Shown: positions 1 to 9,261, numbered from the stretch's first letter. The stretch is DNA of 64,000 nt from Jannaschia sp. GRR-S6-38 (GCF_029853695.1 NZ_CP122537.1:2067501-2131500); one strand, 5' to 3'. Program-made: numbers and translations. Notes: generated from the letters alone by a model not told the origin.

Positions 1-1123
<1,123 letters not shown>

Positions 1124-1203
1124 ATCCAGTAGAAGCCATGCTTCCAAGGATCGAAAGCATACACCAAGGTTAGCCTTGGCTTGGAAATTCGATGGGTTTT
1201 TTC

Positions 1204-1321
1204 GGTTTGGTGATCATAGCGCAAGCAAAACACCCGGTCCCATCCCGAACCCGGCCGTTAAGTGCTGTAGCGCCGATGGTACTGCGACTGAAGTCGTGGG
1301 AGAGTAGGTCATCGCCAAACC
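1204..1321 (+). rRNA. rrf: 5S ribosomal RNA
   Basis: The terminal helix is visible: GTTTGGTGAT at 1205-1214 pairs with ATCGCCAAAC at 1311-1320. The interior has the conserved loop CCCATCCCGAACCCGG and the CGCCGATGGTACTGC region typical of bacterial 5S. The length of about 116-118 nt is normal. It lies 80 bp after the 23S and 43 bp before the tRNA, the usual alphaproteobacterial order 23S-5S-tRNA-fMet. Confidence 0.95.
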
Positions 1322-1363
1322 TAGAAAGCCCATCGAAGTATCTCTCGAACGATGACGAATTGG

Positions 1364-1441
<78 letters not shown>

Positions 1442-1898
1442 ATATCACCGCTTTATCAGATGCTTAAGCGGCGCCCTCCGGGGCGGCGCTTGGGCTTGCG
1501 AAACCGTGTCCGTGCTGTGTCCGGGATTTGTGCCTTGCCGAAGGCGCCACGGCGTGCCCAACCCTTGCAGGCGAAAGAGCACCTGATCGCTGAGCAGGGC
1601 GACTCAAAGCGGCGCCTTTTGGGCGGAAACCAGACATTCGCTGCACCCGTCACGAACGTCTGCTCTGGCCGCAGGGGCATCGGCCTGTGGAACCTAGGTG
1701 TGTGAGTGCACTCGACCTCCGCCAGTCGTGGAAGGAACTCATGCTGGCGAATCGGACAGGCGATGATCAGGGTTCGTCCAGAGGGGAGAGCGGTTCATGA
1801 TTTCTTAGCGCGCGGGCGAATAAAGCGCATTGGCAAGCCCGCACGTCCAATGCGATACGACCTTCAACGCTCCAACCTTACGTAGACGTGGACCCGCT
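1442..1898. other. Island left-end non-coding segment
   Basis: No convincing gene is present; the open frames here overlap on both strands and have no family resemblance. It holds the hairpin at 1466-1491 and an imperfect inverted repeat (CAGACATTCG at 1631-1640 and CGAACGTCTG at 1653-1662, one mismatch). Related words recur at 4322-4331 and 5742-5761. A promoter for the cassette starting at 1899 should lie here, but I cannot identify one with confidence. Confidence 0.5.
1466..1491 (+). terminator. Hairpin after tRNA-fMet, possible terminator
   Basis: The arms AAGCGGCGCCC and GGGCGGCGCTT pair over 11 positions with one G-G mismatch around a TCCG tetraloop. It lies 26 bp past the tRNA, where an rRNA operon needs to end. 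There is no T-run, so intrinsic termination is uncertain. It belongs to the element, because the native terminator sits beyond attR. Confidence 0.45.
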
Positions 1899-2765
1899 AT
1901 GCCTTGGAGGCCTGCCTTTGAAAGCCACGCGATCACCTTAGCGCGGGCCATCCTCACGTTCGAGCAGCCACTGCCCCAGAAGGTCCTGCGCAACGCTCAA
2001 CGATCGGTCCAAGAGCGCCAGGAGAGTCTTGGTCTCGACACGATCAGGCCGGCCCAGGACAGCCAGATGATCGAGCTGCGGATCGGACCGGAAGGGGCCA
2101 CTCCCGTTGCTCCTCCCTCCTCAGACACTGCACAAGGCTTGGTGTTTCAGAAGACGGCTCCTGTGGGAGATGGATCTCTCCGTCGGATGGAGGAGGTCGG
2201 GCTGCGACCTCTCGCCTTTGGCTATGTTGCGGACTCCTACGGCGACGGATGGGAGGGATTTGAAAAGCGCTTGTTCGACATTCTATCCCCGCCCCTGGAG
2301 CAAGCGCTCCTCGTGGTAAGCGTCAACGAGGTGATGCTCGAATATCAGAACGTGTTCGTCTACGACGGCGGACCGGATGAGTACAAAGAACTCACGCTGT
2401 TCAAGCAGGCCTTTGCTCACATGAATGACCAAGCCATCGATCCATTTAGGCACTGGGAGGTACAGATAAGTTGGGGCGCTCAGGAACCTTCCTTGTCCGG
2501 ATGGGGTGTTCTGTATCAGCGTGCCTACCGTGGTGTTCAGTTTGGTACACCAGAGGTGAACCCGCCTAGGCCGGCCATGCAGCTTGTGAACACGATCAGG
2601 CTAGGTGCGCGCCAGGGGATCCAGGACGACCTAAATGTTGCCGGCCTTCGGAGGGTTCTAGGTCATGCTCATAGCGCGCTTCATCTTCAGCTCATCGATA
2701 CTTTGGCAGCGGACATGAACGACAGCTTGAATCTCCGGCGCGAAAAATACATCTCTACATCATGA
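1899..2765 (+). CDS. Unknown protein, weakly TIGR04255-like; cassette gene 1
   Basis: It encodes 288 aa from the ATG at 1899; an in-frame ATG at 1830 would add 23 residues, but MPWRPAFESHAITLARAI looks like a natural N terminus. There is no signal peptide or membrane segment. The layout (an N-terminal W...HAI...F..PLP pattern, a central V.LEYQNVFVYDG strand, and a C-terminal helix ending NLRREKY) reminds me of the sporadically distributed TIGR04255 family, whose function is unknown; this resemblance is weak and from memory. The stop overlaps the start of the next gene (ATGA), so the two are translationally coupled. It has lower GC than the chromosome, consistent with transfer. Confidence 0.6.
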   Translation: MPWRPAFESHAITLARAILTFEQPLPQKVLRNAQRSVQERQESLGLDTIRPAQDSQMIELRIGPEGATPVAPPSSDTAQGLVFQKTAPVGDGSLRRMEEVGLRPLAFGYVADSYGDGWEGFEKRLFDILSPPLEQALLVVSVNEVMLEYQNVFVYDGGPDEYKELTLFKQAFAHMNDQAIDPFRHWEVQISWGAQEPSLSGWGVLYQRAYRGVQFGTPEVNPPRPAMQLVNTIRLGARQGIQDDLNVAGLRRVLGHAHSALHLQLIDTLAADMNDSLNLRREKYISTS

Positions 2766-3430
2766 CTACCGCCGCCCTCCATAAGACCGACGTTGGTCAT
2801 GTCCCTCTATTTGAAGGAAACTACACCGTTGGTGGTGCGTCTCAGGAGAATTTTTCTGAGGCAGGAGGTGGTGCGTCGGATACCTTGTTGGGGTCCGAGA
2901 GGAGCGATCACGGATCCTGGATGCTCAAGGCTGTGACGGGCGCGGCAGTCGCACTTTATCCTGGAGGGGTAGGTGCCGCCGCGACTGATCCCAGATGGGA
3001 CAGCCTTCCCGAAGAGCGTCATACTATGGCGCAGCCAACGCTTCGGTGGCACATATCCATGCCATCCTATGATGGAGCTTCTCAAAGATCCGATGTTGTC
3101 GAAGCGCTTAAGGAGCTTCGAGATCTAGGGCGACCTGTTGAGATGCGTCGAGCGGTTGCACAAGTCTCGGAGGCTTGGGAGGCCGCGATCGGGGAAGATC
3201 CAGTCATCGAGGATCTTGGGGACGGCTCAGTTCTTCTGCATCTGCTACCACATAAGAACGCCGGTGGTGCATCACTAGAGATGCTCCACGACGGTCGAAT
3301 GGTCTACAACGTCATGACGTCCGATGGTCGAAGTGTCGGCAGTGGAGTGCTGGATACTCCGAGAGGCAGCGACGCGGTGTCGGTTCTCCTTCAGACCGCC
3401 TCGAAAGCAGGCGTTAATCTCCGGGCCTGA
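2762..3430 (+). CDS. Unknown protein; cassette gene 2
   Basis: It encodes 222 aa, starting within the stop of the preceding gene (4-bp ATGA overlap). I do not recognise a family. There is a Gly/Ser-rich N terminus, a weakly hydrophobic Ala/Gly stretch near residues 53-73 that is too polar to call a membrane segment, and a mixed alpha/beta C-terminal half containing VLLHLLPHKNAGGASLEM. No Cys or His cluster suggests metal binding. Its tight coupling to the genes before and after implies that the three products act together. Confidence 0.6.
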   Translation: MTTAALHKTDVGHVPLFEGNYTVGGASQENFSEAGGGASDTLLGSERSDHGSWMLKAVTGAAVALYPGGVGAAATDPRWDSLPEERHTMAQPTLRWHISMPSYDGASQRSDVVEALKELRDLGRPVEMRRAVAQVSEAWEAAIGEDPVIEDLGDGSVLLHLLPHKNAGGASLEMLHDGRMVYNVMTSDGRSVGSGVLDTPRGSDAVSVLLQTASKAGVNLRA

Positions 3431-3435
3431 ACCCG

Positions 3436-4113
3436 ATGCCTACAAAGGATGTACAGCGGTTCGCTCGCGAAGAGATAACCGGCGCCGAACTAGTCGCAGC
3501 GTACCCACAATGCGCTTGCGAGCTTACCGAACCCTTTGATGGCGGTCATGGCCCCGTCTCTGATGATGAGCATCTGACCTTCTTCGTGGAGTCCAAGCGC
3601 CACTTCGATCTGACGAAGATAGAAGGGCGCAAGAAGCAGTCGTGGGCTCCAAAAGGGAGTGATCTGCGGAATGCGACAACTGGCCATGGGCATTCTGTCT
3701 ACAGAACGAAGTACGCATCGCCTGACGAGCTACGGCAGGCCGCGCAAGCAGGCTTTCGATCTGCGGTAGGTCTCACCAACGATCCCTGGCGAGGTGTAGT
3801 CGGTGCCTTTACCTTTCCGGTCGCTTCGGTGAGGTTGGCTCCTTATGGCGACTGCGGGCAAATGTGTGTCGTAGATACGCCGAAACTCGCGAACGAAGGA
3901 GCGGGCAAGACTTCAGAGCCTTCACACGCAGATCTTCTTTGGAGTGATGCTCGAAAGGGTGGTGATGACGCGTTCATTGCGCGTCGTCGGGTTTTCGAGG
4001 ACGGAATACGCGCATCATTGGCGGGGGCTGGCTCCTTCGAGTTTCTCAAGGACTTTGACGGCGCTGACCTGACCGATTATTTGCCAGACAATCTCAAGCC
4101 CAAGAATAATTAG
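3436..4113 (+). CDS. Unknown protein; cassette gene 3
   Basis: It encodes 225 aa, beginning 5 bp after the previous stop, so it is the last gene of a three-gene unit. I do not recognise a family. It is a soluble-looking protein with an N-terminal charged region (FVESKRHFDLTKIEG), a central hydrophobic segment (GVVGAFTFPVASVRLAPYG) and an acidic C terminus ending in a Lys/Asn tail. No catalytic motif is evident. About 395 bp without a credible gene follow it. Confidence 0.6.
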   Translation: MPTKDVQRFAREEITGAELVAAYPQCACELTEPFDGGHGPVSDDEHLTFFVESKRHFDLTKIEGRKKQSWAPKGSDLRNATTGHGHSVYRTKYASPDELRQAAQAGFRSAVGLTNDPWRGVVGAFTFPVASVRLAPYGDCGQMCVVDTPKLANEGAGKTSEPSHADLLWSDARKGGDDAFIARRRVFEDGIRASLAGAGSFEFLKDFDGADLTDYLPDNLKPKNN

Positions 4114-4508
4114 CGCGACGCTAGAGTGGCCTTGCTTCTCACCATTGGTGGGATGCCTCCAGAATCTCAAATAGATTCGCAGCCCAATTCCGACATGCGG
4201 TATGCCAAAAAGCAAGCCCAAATGGAATGCAGCGCCAAGGGTGCGTAGCTCCAGCTCGCGCGACCGTTCGACCACCTAGCATCGCCTGTCACGGCGAAGC
4301 TGACCTCGGCGAAATGCCCCTCGAATGTCTGGTACGGGCCGCTTGACCTTTCCGGTCGATCGGGCAATGGTTTACTCGGCCTGACGCATAGGCCGGTGTG
4401 CCCGCCATGCGAAGCAATGCAATGCGCGTTTTCTTTTTTGGATACCATGCCGTTGGCAGGGTCCGATGAGCAGCGGGCACCTTTTCGGATCCAGTTCGGA
4501 TATGGATC
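4114..4508. other. Intergenic segment inside the island
   Basis: There is no supported gene. Two minus-strand open frames (4015-4275 and 4167-4448) lack ribosome sites and family resemblance. The word CGAATGTCTG at 4322-4331 is the reverse complement of the inverted-repeat arm at 1631-1640, so the cassette at 1899-4113 is bracketed by related degenerate sequence. The promoter of the next gene must lie near the right end. Confidence 0.45.
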
Positions 4509-5645
4509 ATGAAACCGACATACTACCTTAAGAAACTGAAGGAACTGTCAAAGCGCTACGCGCGAGCTCAACAGATACCCCTCCACAAAGCGCGTGATGC
4601 GGTTGCCGAGATACTGGGCTTTTCGCACTGGCATGACGTTACTAAGGCACACAGAGCGGGTTGGACGCCAACAAAAGAGCATGTCTCTGCCGTAGAAACC
4701 TTGCTCGTCGAAGCGTTGCCCGGCGATGAAGCTGGTGGACCTCGATCTGGAACATTTATTGGAGACTCTATCTTCGAGACAGACATTCAACACGGCACCA
4801 TTGATGGGCACGAATACACTATCGCAACTTCAATGGGTGACGTTCATTTGCATGGGACAGGTTGGCACCTTCAAGTGCCCGAAGCTCCATACGAGGAACC
4901 TCGCCTAGAGATCGCAAAACAGATTAGGCACGAGGCTCCAGTTTATGAAGCTGCGTTTCAGCAAGAAGTGCTCAACATTGCGATCAAGCGTGCGCAGCAG
5001 GTTCGTGCAGGCATAGCATCAGATTGGCCCAGACGCTCTACGAAGCCTGACAAAGACGGTTTCGTACGTCACCCCATTTACGGAGCTGTGTCAGACAAGT
5101 GGTTCTGCTTGCATTGCGAAGCGTCGATAACTGGCGAACAGATCGCCGAGAGTCTTTGGCATTGCCCACGTTGCGACGCCTCTCCGCTTGATGTTTTCGA
5201 AAGTCCTTGGTGGCTTGGAGAACAAGATGCCCAGCCGGAACCAATTGCTGACAACGAGATGCAAGGGAGGCCTGAGCTTGTGGTCGATGTTTTGGATACA
5301 CGGCTGAAACTGGAACTCGATGCAGAAAAGGTCACCTTGTTGATACGAAGCGCTCTCGTTGAGGATGCCTTGAATGTGAGCGAGCGGTTGGGCGCCTTGT
5401 TTGCCGATATCTTTGTTCATGATGACAACGATGTATGCATAACCTTTGATGAAGACCTCTGGCCGGAGCACAAGGAACCCATCTCAGCACTCGCAGTTGC
5501 GGGTCATCTCGGGATAAATGTTGATAAAGCATTCTGTCTGCGGGAGTTGCCCTTTGCTTGGCCCGGGTTGGGTGGGCACACCGAAAGCACCGCAGAGTAC
5601 ACGCAAACGATGCTGAAGGCTTACGCCAACCAACGAGCTGACTAA
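4509..5645 (+). CDS. Unknown zinc-ribbon protein with N-terminal helical module
   Basis: It encodes 378 aa. Residues 1-50 form a small helical module (LKKLKELSKRYARAQ then ILGFSHWHDVTKAH). This resembles short N-terminal segments in several proteobacterial mobile-element proteins with the pattern LGF..W, which I recall only loosely. Residues 200-222 form a clear zinc ribbon, C200-x2-C203 and C219-x2-C222. The C-terminal third is acidic. No nuclease or ATPase motif is seen. The gene stands alone, followed 26 bp later by a strong terminator, so it is probably a monocistronic cargo gene. Confidence 0.65.
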   Translation: MKPTYYLKKLKELSKRYARAQQIPLHKARDAVAEILGFSHWHDVTKAHRAGWTPTKEHVSAVETLLVEALPGDEAGGPRSGTFIGDSIFETDIQHGTIDGHEYTIATSMGDVHLHGTGWHLQVPEAPYEEPRLEIAKQIRHEAPVYEAAFQQEVLNIAIKRAQQVRAGIASDWPRRSTKPDKDGFVRHPIYGAVSDKWFCLHCEASITGEQIAESLWHCPRCDASPLDVFESPWWLGEQDAQPEPIADNEMQGRPELVVDVLDTRLKLELDAEKVTLLIRSALVEDALNVSERLGALFADIFVHDDNDVCITFDEDLWPEHKEPISALAVAGHLGINVDKAFCLRELPFAWPGLGGHTESTAEYTQTMLKAYANQRAD

Positions 5646-5671
5646 GATGTAGAATGAAAAATAATCACTAG

Positions 5672-5712
5672 GTTGGAGGTTGCGGTGAGTGTCTCCGCAA
5701 CCTCCAACTTTT
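5672..5712 (+). terminator. Strong rho-independent terminator
   Basis: It has a 14-bp perfect stem (arms 5672-5685 and 5695-5708), a 9-nt loop and a TTTT tail at 5709-5712. It closes the gene ending at 5645 and separates plus-strand cargo from the minus-strand replication/integration module. Confidence 0.92.
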
Positions 5713-5857
5713 CAGTACGACGATATCCAATTTCTGCCACTGCAGCGAACGTCGGCTTTGGTGGGCCGCTCCGCAGCATCAGACAAGTTAGCCGAATGGC
5801 ACGTTCGGGCCGGGGGCGACCTGGCTTGGGCGACTCCCGACCTTCCGCTTTTGACGG

Positions 5858-7018
5858 TTAGGGCTGTCGCGTTGGCTCAAGAAGGTCCGAGTATCGCTCA
5901 GTGGCTTCTGCCAAGCGTCGTGCGACGTCTTTGCGGTGGTGCCGTGACACAACGGCCAAACGCTTACTTAGGATTTCAAGATAGCCATCAAACGCGAGCG
6001 GAGAAATTTCCTCTAGAGCGGCGATCGAGGTAAGTGCCCCCAGGCTCTGATTCAGGAGGAAGTCAATTTTCTCGGCTTTTGTCGCTGTCCGGATTGTCTC
6101 AGCTGATATGCAGGGCAGTTGATCGGCAGCGAGCCCTGTAAGCGTTTGGGTAGCCATTGCCCATAGGGGATGGATCGGCCAGCGGGCGCGGTTGCTATCT
6201 GATGAGGGGTCACAGTACCGAACCTTTTCCATCATGCCAGCTACCAGATGCGGGAGAACGACCCCGAGGTCGGTCCAGCTGGTCACGCCCCATTGCTTCT
6301 TAAGGTGCTGTTTCCCGGCCCGGACCTCGACGCGCCAAACGCGAGACGCTGCGGGGTTGGCTAGATCGAGTGCCGGCTGGCCGAGCGCGGCCCGACGGGC
6401 GTTCCAGGCGGCAAGCCACTCTACCTTGCCCTTGGAGAAGACCTCATCACGCTTGTCGTAAACGATGACCTGCCTCCCCGGCATTTTGCCGACGGTAACG
6501 GATGTGAGACGCCCGGAGCGGCCATTCGTCTGCATAATTTCCTTGATAGACTTCCGGTTCGAGCGAGCCGGCATGACGAACGCATTATCATCAAGAATGA
6601 AGTCTGGTGCGAGGAAATCGACGGCGAGGTCGACGCGGCCGATTGAGACCGTTCCGGGTTCTGGCGCAGCACCGAACGCGAGCGCCGTTGCTTCCATCTT
6701 TCGCTGCCAGCCGCTTAGGCCATGCGCGAGAAGAGCCGCCGACTTCGCAGAGACGCGAACACCCCACGGATCGCGCTTGGTGGGGCGCTTAAGAAACCAG
6801 GTTTCACCAGTCAGCCCGGTATCAATGCGAAACGCGTAGCCGCCCTGTCCCCCGGTTGCCGCGACCTTGAACGCCTGACCGCTCCACTCTCCGCAGACAT
6901 CGTGGCGCGCATCTTCCGCGCCTTTTTGTCTAGCTTCGAGATACGATGCGAAGTCGTCGCTGATGTTGAACTTGAGGGCGAGGTCGAGGCCATCGAACCC
7001 TGAATAGAGGATATCCAT
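5858..7018 (-). CDS. Rep_trans-like replication initiation protein
   Basis: It encodes 386 aa. Three blocks fit the Rep_trans family (pT181-type rolling-circle initiators and MobT-like relaxases): GRVDLAVDF at residues 127-135, VIVYDKRDE with candidate catalytic Tyr187, and RVWRVEVRAGK with Glu231. Such proteins nick a double-strand origin near a hairpin through a Tyr. A spaced AGGAAA precedes the ATG. It lies downstream of the alpA-like gene on the same strand, with two large hairpins between them. It probably starts replication or mobilization of the excised element. The assignment rests on motifs read by eye. Confidence 0.65.
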   Translation of the reverse strand: MDILYSGFDGLDLALKFNISDDFASYLEARQKGAEDARHDVCGEWSGQAFKVAATGGQGGYAFRIDTGLTGETWFLKRPTKRDPWGVRVSAKSAALLAHGLSGWQRKMEATALAFGAAPEPGTVSIGRVDLAVDFLAPDFILDDNAFVMPARSNRKSIKEIMQTNGRSGRLTSVTVGKMPGRQVIVYDKRDEVFSKGKVEWLAAWNARRAALGQPALDLANPAASRVWRVEVRAGKQHLKKQWGVTSWTDLGVVLPHLVAGMMEKVRYCDPSSDSNRARWPIHPLWAMATQTLTGLAADQLPCISAETIRTATKAEKIDFLLNQSLGALTSIAALEEISPLAFDGYLEILSKRLAVVSRHHRKDVARRLAEATERYSDLLEPTRQP

Positions 7019-7092
7019 CGGTCTGTTTCCTATCTGATGTATTTGTAGAGGGGGGTGCTACAAAACCCCCCTCCGCTCGCCCGACGGTCCGC

Positions 7093-7133
7093 GCGGCGCG
7101 CAAGCGCGCCGCATCGGCCCATCGGGCCGATGC
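7093..7133 (-). repeat. Two tandem perfect hairpins between alpA and rep
   Basis: One inverted repeat (7093-7101 with 7104-7112) has 9-bp arms around AA. A second (7111-7120 with 7124-7133) has 10-bp arms around ATC. They share two bases and are mutually exclusive if fully formed. They begin 4 bp after the alpA-like stop codon and lie 75 bp upstream of the initiator start. They could be a terminator or attenuator, or the nick-site structure of a rolling-circle origin. Confidence 0.75.
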
Positions 7134-7136
7134 GGA

Positions 7137-7340
7137 TCACTTCGTTCTGACGGGGTTCTGCTCTTGGCTTTCAAGCCAGGTATCGATGCTCGCGCGCCGA
7201 TACTGAACGGAGCGACCGACCTTGAGCCAAGGCGGCCCGACTCGCTCCATGCGATACCGGGCAAGCGTCCGAATGCTCAGTCCAATGTAGTCGGCGGCTT
7301 GTTTAGGGCAGAGCCGCTCTGCCATGTTCGTCGTTGTCAC
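7137..7340 (-). CDS. AlpA-like helix-turn-helix regulator / excisionase
   Basis: It encodes 67 aa (or 62 aa from the internal Met at 7325). It is a compact MerR-like winged HTH: LCPKQAADYIGLSIRTLARY forms the helix-turn-helix, followed by the wing (GPPWLKVGRSVQYRRASIDTWL). The length and fold match the AlpA/excisionase group (helix_turn_helix_17), which directs excision and controls integrase in P4-like elements. It sits between the integrase and initiator genes on the same strand, as expected for a recombination directionality factor. Confidence 0.85.
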   Translation of the reverse strand: MTTTNMAERLCPKQAADYIGLSIRTLARYRMERVGPPWLKVGRSVQYRRASIDTWLESQEQNPVRTK

Positions 7341-7659
7341 GATGGAACCTCCAGAAGGAGGTGCCTAGAGGTCCGGCCATTCTGGTCCGGTCTCGCAGCA
7401 CCCGAATTGATTGGGTGCGGCGCGCATTCTCATCTCATCAATTCAGGCTTTTCTGCGCGGGCTCTTCACGCTTCATCTCTTTGTGCCGGGCTTCTCCCGC
7501 GCTCTCTCTATCTCTTCTAGGCCCGCTTCTCTCTCTCGCTGCTATCTCTTTATATCTGGCTTGCGCCGCACCGAGATTTGAAGCGGGCCCAGCTGCCGCG
7601 CGCAAGTACAAATCTGGCCTGATTCATCTCGTGGCATCTCACGGCATCAGAAAGAGCCA
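7341..7659. other. Intergenic region between integrase and alpA-like gene
   Basis: No gene is seen. From about 7490 to 7555 the plus strand is a pyrimidine tract (repeated CTCTCT and ATCTCTT). An inverted repeat GAATTGA (7404-7410) / TCAATTC (7438-7444) and a 6-bp hairpin GCACCC...GGGTGC (7398-7418) lie just upstream of the alpA-like gene, where its promoter and operator should be. Confidence 0.5.
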
Positions 7660-8856
7660 TCATCCGATGGTATCTGCGACCGACTGAGTCGCGGCGCGGA
7701 GGGTATCGTCATACAGATGCGCGTACCGGGCGGTTGTCTGCGGCTGGCTGTGGCCGAGCAGAGCTCCGACGACGGGGAGCGAGACACCCGACGAGGCCAG
7801 CAGGCTCGCGTAGGTGTGCCGCAGGTCGTGAATCCTAACGCCGCTAAGCCCTGCCGTCTTACAGACGCTCGCCCAGGTCCGTTTCACGTCGACCAAAGGC
7901 GCGCCTAGGCTTCCGGAAAATATGAACGTTCCTCCAGCCTCGGCGCGCCTCCGTTCCAAGATGGTGGCAACCGCCTTAGAATAGGGGACGCGGTGAACGC
8001 GGCGCTGTTTCGTCAACGTGCTTGGCTTCGTCCAGACACGCCGCTCCAAGTCGAACTGGTCCCACGTCGCGCCCAAGGCCTCTCCGCGGCGGCAGCCGGT
8101 CAGGAGCAGGAATTGGATCGCGTCAGCCGAAGCGCGCTGCGGGTGCTCGCTGAGCGCCGCGTTCAGCCGCGCTATCTCCTCGCGGTCGAGGTAACGCATC
8201 CGCTTTGTCTCCGCATTACGCCGCACGCCTGTCGCCGGATTGCGCTCGATCCAGCCCCAGCGGATCGCGAGGTTCAACGCCTTCCGCAACACCTCGATCA
8301 CGCGGTTCGCCCGCGTTGGACGATCTACGCTGATCATACGGTGCAGTTTGTCGCAATCAGCGGCAGTGAGGTCCGTCACCTTTCTCGGTCCGAGTGCGGG
8401 CAGAATGTCCTTGGCCCACATCGCACGGTCGTCCGCTGCCGAGCGTGGCGCTTTCGTCGGCAGGTGTTCCGCTGCGTATCGAGCAAAGAGGTCTTTCACC
8501 GTCTCCGCGTCCCGCGCAGCTTTGCGCTCTTCCAGTGGATCGTCGCCCAGGCTGATCCGGCGCCGATATTCTTCCGCTTGCTTGCGAGCCGCGGCAACCG
8601 ACCAGGCGGGGTAAGAACCTATCGTGATCCGCCGCTCCCGTCCCTTCACCCGATAGTTCAACACGAAAGAGCGGACACCCTTCGCTGTCACACGCAACCC
8701 AAAGCCGCGCAGCGCATCGTCATAAGTTACCTGGTTGCCGCGCTCCGGCACTGGGGCGGCCTTCGCAAAGCGGTCAGAAATTCGGACACGCGAATTCTGT
8801 GTCCGTGCTGTGTCCGTATTCTTGCGCGTACTCTGTGTCCCTGACTGACGTCCCAT
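7660..8856 (-). CDS. int: Tyrosine recombinase, P4-type integrase
   Basis: It encodes 398 aa. The N terminus has the DUF4102-like arm-binding region (YDDALRGFGLRVTAKGVRSF), a SAM-like core-binding region covers about 118-205, and the catalytic domain follows. The full catalytic set is visible: R256 (TGCRRGE), K283, H343-x-x-R346 (HDLRH), H369 (LLGHS) and nucleophile Y378 (RYAHL). It should integrate the element into the tRNA-fMet 3' end. Its start lies 88 bp from attR, so the arm-binding sites are probably in that interval. It appears intact. Confidence 0.95.
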   Translation of the reverse strand: MGRQSGTQSTRKNTDTARTQNSRVRISDRFAKAAPVPERGNQVTYDDALRGFGLRVTAKGVRSFVLNYRVKGRERRITIGSYPAWSVAAARKQAEEYRRRISLGDDPLEERKAARDAETVKDLFARYAAEHLPTKAPRSAADDRAMWAKDILPALGPRKVTDLTAADCDKLHRMISVDRPTRANRVIEVLRKALNLAIRWGWIERNPATGVRRNAETKRMRYLDREEIARLNAALSEHPQRASADAIQFLLLTGCRRGEALGATWDQFDLERRVWTKPSTLTKQRRVHRVPYSKAVATILERRRAEAGGTFIFSGSLGAPLVDVKRTWASVCKTAGLSGVRIHDLRHTYASLLASSGVSLPVVGALLGHSQPQTTARYAHLYDDTLRAATQSVADTIG

Positions 8857-8944
8857 GGCGCCGAATGTCCCTCACAAGTCTCTGTATATGCGAGACTTTT
8901 GAAGATTTTGTTCGAGATATCAAGAGGCTGCAGATAAGCTCAAT

Positions 8945-8995
8945 TCAGGCTCATAACCTGAAGGTCGTAGGTTCAAATCCTACTCCCGCAACCAA
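8945..8995 (+). repeat. attR: distal copy of the 51-bp tRNA-fMet repeat
   Basis: It is identical to 1391-1441. It carries the anticodon arm, variable loop, T arm and acceptor 3' strand with CCA but lacks the 5' part of the tRNA, so it is not a gene. The sequence right after it is a canonical terminator. Confidence 0.93.
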
Positions 8996-9000
8996 GATCC

Positions 9001-9022
9001 AGGCCCCTTCGGGGGCCTTTTT
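9001..9022 (+). terminator. Rho-independent terminator, probably native to the rRNA operon
   Basis: The stem AGGCCCC/GGGGCCT closes a TTCG tetraloop and is followed by a TTTTT run. It starts 6 bp after attR, so before the insertion it would have lain directly after tRNA-fMet and ended the rRNA operon. Confidence 0.92.
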
Positions 9023-9146
9023 CGTGTCTGGGGACCGCAAAGGCAATCGGCGGTGGCCGGCGCGGTCCGCGCGACGCAACGGGCCTGCCGGGATGGGGCG
9101 GGGGGCCTCTTTGGGATGCACGGATCATGGCCCTCGGGCCACAGGC

Positions 9147-9162
9147 TTAACCTTTCGTTAAC
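9147..9162 (+). promoter_or_regulatory. CtrA-like binding site TTAA-N7-TTAAC
   Basis: TTAACCTTTCGTTAAC is a perfect match to the full alphaproteobacterial CtrA consensus (TTAA-N7-TTAA). It lies 100 bp upstream of the exported protein gene at 9262, so CtrA control of that gene is plausible. There is no experimental support in the sequence. Confidence 0.5.
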
Positions 9163-9261
9163 TTCGGATTGTCGCGGCTTACCGACGGCCGGATGGTGCT
9201 CGCGATCCGGGGTCGCGCGTCGCTTAGACCGCGCGGCCCAAATTCGAGGAAGAGGTTGATC

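Noticed and set aside
4015..4448. Two minus-strand open frames after the cassette
   Set aside because: No ribosome site, no domain, and they overlap the end of cassette gene 3.
7490..7555. Pyrimidine-rich CT repeats as a possible CRISPR or iteron array
   Set aside because: The units are irregular and only a few bases long; there are no spacers or regular repeats. No CRISPR array was seen anywhere in the window.
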